Origin: Arion vulgaris | Taxonomy: Eukaryota > Mollusca > Gastropoda > Stylommatophora > Arionidae | Reading direction: 5' to 3' | Length of the DNA stretch: 64,000 nt | Assembly (NCBI GenBank): GCA_020796225.1 | Contig: CM036754.1 | Coordinates: 43,313,779-43,377,778 of the forward strand | Shown: positions 46,735 through 64,000 of the stretch, one piece after another | How the letters are laid out: the number at the start of each line of letters is the position of its first letter | Numbering within the stretch: the first letter of the stretch is position 1 | The notes under the pieces: generated by a model | Seen by the model: the letters and a program-made list of their open reading frames with translations, nothing else | What the model was told of the DNA's origin: nothing | Database searches by the model: none | Translations under genes and position numbers: made by a program

Positions 46735-47225
46735 TGTACTATGGAGATCACCGCTGCCTCCAGGGCTCTGTCATGGGTGGCTGAGCAACAGGTTACCCAT
46801 ACGATCATCATATCAGACTCGATGAGTATGCGGGTGGAATGGGTGAACAGCATTCGGAGATCACATCTCAAGAAAATGACTTGGCTGTACACGCCTGGAC
46901 ATGCGGGGTAACGAGCGTGCTGACTCTCTTGCAAACAGTGCCCCGACTCAAGTGGGCAGAAGCATGGACAGAGCCGATATCGTCAATGCGGTACACTCTC
47001 AATTGTGTGACATGGGCGGGTCTCAAACACTGGAACGAGTTCGAGAATTAGGTGTTAAGTTTGGACATGCCAGACAGTGTCGTCTTCGTGGTAGAGAGAG
47101 AAGATATAGTAATCAACTTCTCATGGGTACTGTGAGCAAATGGACTTTGGGATGGCTGCTGCAACGGAGGACAGAGCACAAATGGGAATGCCCAATGTGC
47201 CATGACGTCGATCGCATAACATAAC
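46735..47225 (+). repeat. RNase H element relic
   Basis: SDSMSMRVEW-like start, VTRPGHAGMRGNERADSLAN-like block, MDRADIVNAVHSQLCDMGGS, VKFGHARQCRLRGRERRYSN, TLGWLLQRRTEHKWECPMCH. Confidence 0.85.
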
Positions 47226-47229
47226 ATAC

Positions 47230-48040
47230 ATACTTGTAATAAATTAACACAACAATGCAGGATTGTTAGTTTATTTTGCTTGTAACCATACCGATTCACA
47301 TATACAACATAAACTCATAACATACATACTAGGTGACTACACCAGCATGCACTAACTATGTTTTTGATTCAATCATTTCCAATGTGTAACCTGCTTGCAG
47401 GTCGGCTGGGGACAACCAAAGACTGACGGACAGCAAACCCAGTAAACGCTGGCTAAAACTGGAAACATCACCGAAGGATAAGCACCAGAGCTCCAAATGG
47501 TGCTGAAGATGTGACGAAACTCACCCATACTAAGGCTGCATGAATCGGATTTCCACAGAATATATGGGGAAATCTGGTACATCAGTCGGGTGATCATGAG
47601 AGAGATTTCCAAGTTGTGTTACTGGTTTGTTAATTTATTTCTTTTCTCTAATCCTGTTTTGTCCCACAGCTTCAGAATAAGCACAGATTTCTATAACAGG
47701 CTTTTATGTGGGCTTCAAATGGTGTTTATCCTCGTCGCCTCTGTTATCTCCGAGGACCACCTTTTGCATGGACTGCCTTTTTTTAAAATATCACATGAAA
47801 GTCTAATAATACTAAAAATACTCACATCTTTGAATCATCAAACTAATAACGAAACAAAACAAAGATGCTAGCTCAACCATATATGACACATTTTTCCTCC
47901 CAAAAATATGTTATCAGGATATTTTGCTAAAATTTGTGGTCAATCCTTGCTTTGTTAACTGCATAGCTGCTTCTATGATGGACAGGATTGTTGCACTATG
48001 TTTAGGAATATGGATGTCAGACCCTGTACACATATGCCTG
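47230..48040. other. Intergenic DNA with one non-LTR scrap
   Basis: 47640-47780 matches the [12 protein letters not shown] family on the - strand (gaggaccaccttttgcatgg). The remainder is unrecognised. Confidence 0.45.
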
Positions 48041-48044
48041 GGAT

Positions 48045-48425
48045 TACCACAGAGTTCACTGAGAATCAACATCGAACTAGTAGCTGGACTCTGTTGAAGA
48101 TATAGCAAAGGAGATCACAGCACCTATGGACATGTCCGGAGTGCAATGAAGATATTCCAAACTGAAACTGTAGAAAGTGCAGTCATGCATGCGAGACGGT
48201 ACAGCATGTCCTGCTTGAATGCACTAGATTACAGAAAACTAGACAAGAGCTCTTCCCACCACACCCATCAGTTCCTAATACCCATTTATGGTTGCCTCAC
48301 ACAACTGCAGAAAACAAGATTCTACAATTTGGTGCTAGCTGTACAAGAGTGAAAACTTGCATCACAAGACTGAAAAACTAACAGCACAAGAGTGAAAAAT
48401 CGCAGCATTGGCTGCACAAAAGTAA
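48045..48425 (+). repeat. RNase H relic end plus non-LTR C-terminal piece
   Basis: 48060-48170 is the 3' end block of the RNase H family; 48170-48360 encodes HARETVQHVLLECTRLQ-like and LTQLQKTRFYNLVLAVQE pieces, apparently from a different ORF2 tail. Confidence 0.75.
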
Positions 48426-48429
48426 AACC

Positions 48430-49345
48430 TGGCTGCACTGGTTGAATGATCAAATACTCAAGAGAGGCAGATCATGGCTGAGTCAGGCGGAAGATACGCT
48501 TAGGAAAATATGTGATCCTTCCGGAATTGAAACAGGAGAGGAATGGATTGCTGTGCCACATCAATTTCAAACTGCTTTTACCGTTATTACATCTATTAAG
48601 AAAAACTGCGAACAAAATAATCTATCACTGCTAAACGTGGAGGTGGAGGCTCTCTTGAATGACATCATCAATGATACAGATGTGGTTATTTACACCGATG
48701 GTTCAGTCATTCGCCAACAACGCTGTGCGTGGGCTTTTCAGCACGCTCAGGAGGAAAAATAATAATAGAGGCCAGTGGGGCCTACGCAACAACCACAAGT
48801 AGCTTGACAATGGAGGTTCAGGCGGTTACGGAGGCGGTGAACTGGTTGGCATCTCACAATTACTCTCGTGTTTTCATACTCAGTGACTCCATGAGCATGA
48901 TTCGTAAGTCGAATCAGGTATGGTGAAACGCAACTGGGTGGAGGTACTGGTACAGACAATGATCAGAGAAATCACCTTTATTTTTGTCCCTGGGCACGCA
49001 GGAGTTAGGGGTAATGAGCGAGCTGATAGATTGGCTGGCTTAGCTACAATATCAAAGGGAGCTGCAATGGATCGAAGTGACATTCTTCACGCATTGAGAG
49101 AGTCTTTCCGAACAGAGGAGTTTCAGGGCTGTGAATCCCACTCGCTGACCAGATTGAAAGATATGGGTGTCAATATTGGTGCAGCCCGAAAAGAACGATA
49201 TACTAAATATGCAAAGAGATTGATTAATCAACATCGAACTGACGTGTTGGGTCGCTGGACGCTGCTGGATTTGCTGAGGTGGAGATCGGAGCACCTATGG
49301 ACATGTCCGAGTGCTATGATGATAGTCCTCATATAACTGATCAAA
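48430..49345 (+). repeat. RNase H element, longest + strand copy
   Basis: The longest copy. Upstream segment ILKRGRSWLSQAEDTLRKIC, EEWIAVPHQFQTAFTVITSI, then the RNase H domain: DVVIYTDGSVIRQQRCAWAF, SGAYATTTSSLTMEVQAVTE, FILSDSMSMIRK, ITFIFVPGHAGVRGNERADR, and the C-terminal [20 protein letters not shown]. Catalytic D (TDGS), E (MEVQA), D (SDS) and the final D (ERAD) are present. Two frame changes (about 48750 and 48915) break it. No reverse transcriptase precedes it in the window, so a 5'-truncated non-LTR tail is the likely origin. Confidence 0.88.
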
Positions 49346-49349
49346 TAAC

Positions 49350-49700
49350 TGGACATGTTTTTGTTACGTTCATTTATTTTTGATTTTCTCATTCCAAATT
49401 TCTTCAGCTCTTCTTAAAATGTATTGTTGTCCATAAAATGCAGTTTTTATTCTATATGTGAAACCAAATTTAATGTAAAATTTACGGATACATTTTAAAT
49501 GGAAGAAAAATGTTAAACTGTGACTGTTATTTCTCTCTTTTGAAAGAAACGGTCTTGCAAGATCATACTAGCAACTTGAGTAGTTGTCTGCGATTTATGA
49601 TTTAAACGAAAACCCTTCCCTCAATAAGAATTCTCAAGATTAAAAAGTAAAGGGAAGGCTGAAGAAATGTATCTGCCTGTAAAGTTGATGGATAAGAAAG
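49350..49700. other. Presumed SRP54 3' UTR
   Basis: AT-rich DNA downstream of the SRP54 stop, with TTTATT at 49373 and 49446 (AATAAA on the gene strand). No repeat recognised. Confidence 0.5.
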
Positions 49701-49703
49701 AAA

Positions 49704-62955
<13,252 letters not shown>

Positions 62956-62956
62956 T

Positions 62957-63505
62957 ATCGTGGTTGGAGGGTTTGTGTGCCTTAGGATCCTTCAGGCTAT
63001 GTCGGCGGGAGTCTAACTCCGGCAGGTCTAACCAAGCCGAACAGACTGAAGGTGAAAGGCCAGACCAAAGGCGGGGAGCAGGATGGGGCCTCATAAGGTG
63101 ACAGTGCAGAACCCACGGGCGAGTGGTAAATGCTCTGGCTGCAACCAACTCATCCCCCAGCTATGGGACAAATAGCACTTGTCCTCTCTCTCTCTCTTGA
63201 GGAGGACATCCTTTTTCTTGTCTTGTCTTCTACTTCTATGACACTTTCCCTTAAGCATAAGGGTTTAAACTACAGTGTCCAGGGAGCACACCCTGCAAAA
63301 AGCCTGGGTTGGTGAGCCCGGCAACAGAAGGCTGAAGTCATCTAGAGTAGGACGACTCCAGACAAACCGGGAAGACAGATCTCGTCAGCAGGGGACTGCA
63401 ACTGTCTAGAGAACAACCTCAAAAAAAGATGTCCTCAGAAACGGAATGTGTCAGCCATTATTGGCGGGAGGAATCGACACATACGAACAACTCAAATGGC
63501 CATGG
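62957..63505 (+). mobile_element. 5' leader of a non-LTR retrotransposon
   Basis: GC-rich, structured segment inserted in the tandem array: accttatcgtggttggaggg, ggcgggagtctaactccggc, then a downstream ATG frame (MSSETECVSHYWREES) that runs out at the array. It resembles the 5' UTR and ORF1 start of RNase H-type non-LTR elements; the rest of the element is absent. Assignment is by resemblance only. Confidence 0.5.
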
Positions 63506-63539
63506 CCATACTACCAACTTAAAAACTATGCTACTTTAA

Positions 63540-64000
63540 CCCTCTTATTCCTGGAGCGGCCGAATGCGCCCGTTATCGGTATAAACCGTGCGGCTTACTG
63601 CCGCGGATATATACCTTTTTAATCGTTTTTCTATATCTTTCCTTGCGAATAGACACGCTAAATTTAGCCCTGATGTCATTGCGGATAATGGCTGCTGTCA
63701 TTTTAGAAATCCGCGTGTTTCTAGTGTATTTGGTTTCGTATCAGCGAATATTTGAAAAAGTCCTTATATTTTCTGGAAAACTTGTGATTTATGATTCAGT
63801 TGATGGAAAATTGGCCGGCGAGATCGTGGATAAATCGGATTGAGATATAATTAATTCAAGATTTGGGCGAAAATATCTGCGCTAGTTCTAGTGTTTCTGA
63901 CGATTTGTGTAACTATTAGTTACGATGAATTACGATTGTCGATGGATGAGAACACCGCCGCTTCCCTCCGTCCACCCAGGTTGTAAAGTTGAGAGAGAAT
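63540..64000 (+). mobile_element. Possible left end of a piggyBac-like element (runs off the window)
   Basis: TTAA at 63536-63539 is followed by CCCTCTTATTCCTGGAGCGG, the usual TTAA-CCC start of piggyBac-type ends, then GC-rich inverted motifs. No second end lies in the window, so this is tentative. A 66-codon frame at 63643-63843 is not recognised. Confidence 0.4.

Noticed and set aside
48430..49345. Host RNase H gene
   Set aside because: Two frame changes and many dispersed relatives with the same C-terminal block show it is a retroelement relic.

Overview
The window is animal genomic DNA: intron-rich genes with GT-AG splice sites, AT-rich spacers and dense interspersed repeats. The repeat types (non-LTR elements with RNase H domains, several tRNA-derived SINEs, mariner and piggyBac relics) fit an invertebrate, perhaps a mollusc. 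That last step is inference and is not strong.

Three conserved genes can be read. (1) The 3' end of a ZFYVE26 (spastizin) homologue on the + strand, about 1598-6456. (2) A KCTD3/SHKBP1 homologue (BTB/T1 domain plus WD40 repeats) on the + strand, about 20 exons from 13875 to 42542. (3) The C-terminal half of SRP54, the GTPase subunit of the signal recognition particle, on the - strand: eight exons from 62788 down to the stop at 49704, with the N-terminal exons beyond the right edge. KCTD3 and SRP54 converge tail to tail across about 7 kb of repeats.

Every SRP54 exon is clean and joins its neighbours in phase. Several KCTD3 exons (2, 3, 10, 13) and one ZFYVE26 exon need one or two frame corrections to match their families. 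Single-base assembly errors are the simplest cause, but real damage cannot be excluded.

Most of the remaining sequence is repeat-derived: (a) about 18 decayed copies of an RNase H domain that look like 5'-truncated non-LTR tails; (b) further non-LTR C-terminal fragments; (c) at least five short dispersed families, here called A to E, with a D2 variant of D, several nested with clear target-site duplications; (d) a complete 1.6-kb mariner-type element, a 448-bp deletion derivative of another mariner family, and TTAA-flanked piggyBac-like elements; (e) minisatellites at 1-790, 2751-3026, 7960-8305, 15900-16460 and 39880-40462.

The most striking structure is at the end of KCTD3 exon 10. Two related short elements inserted at the splice donor and left two extra copies of the donor sequence (26488, 26733, 26984). 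No CRISPR array, operon, rRNA or intact tRNA gene was seen.
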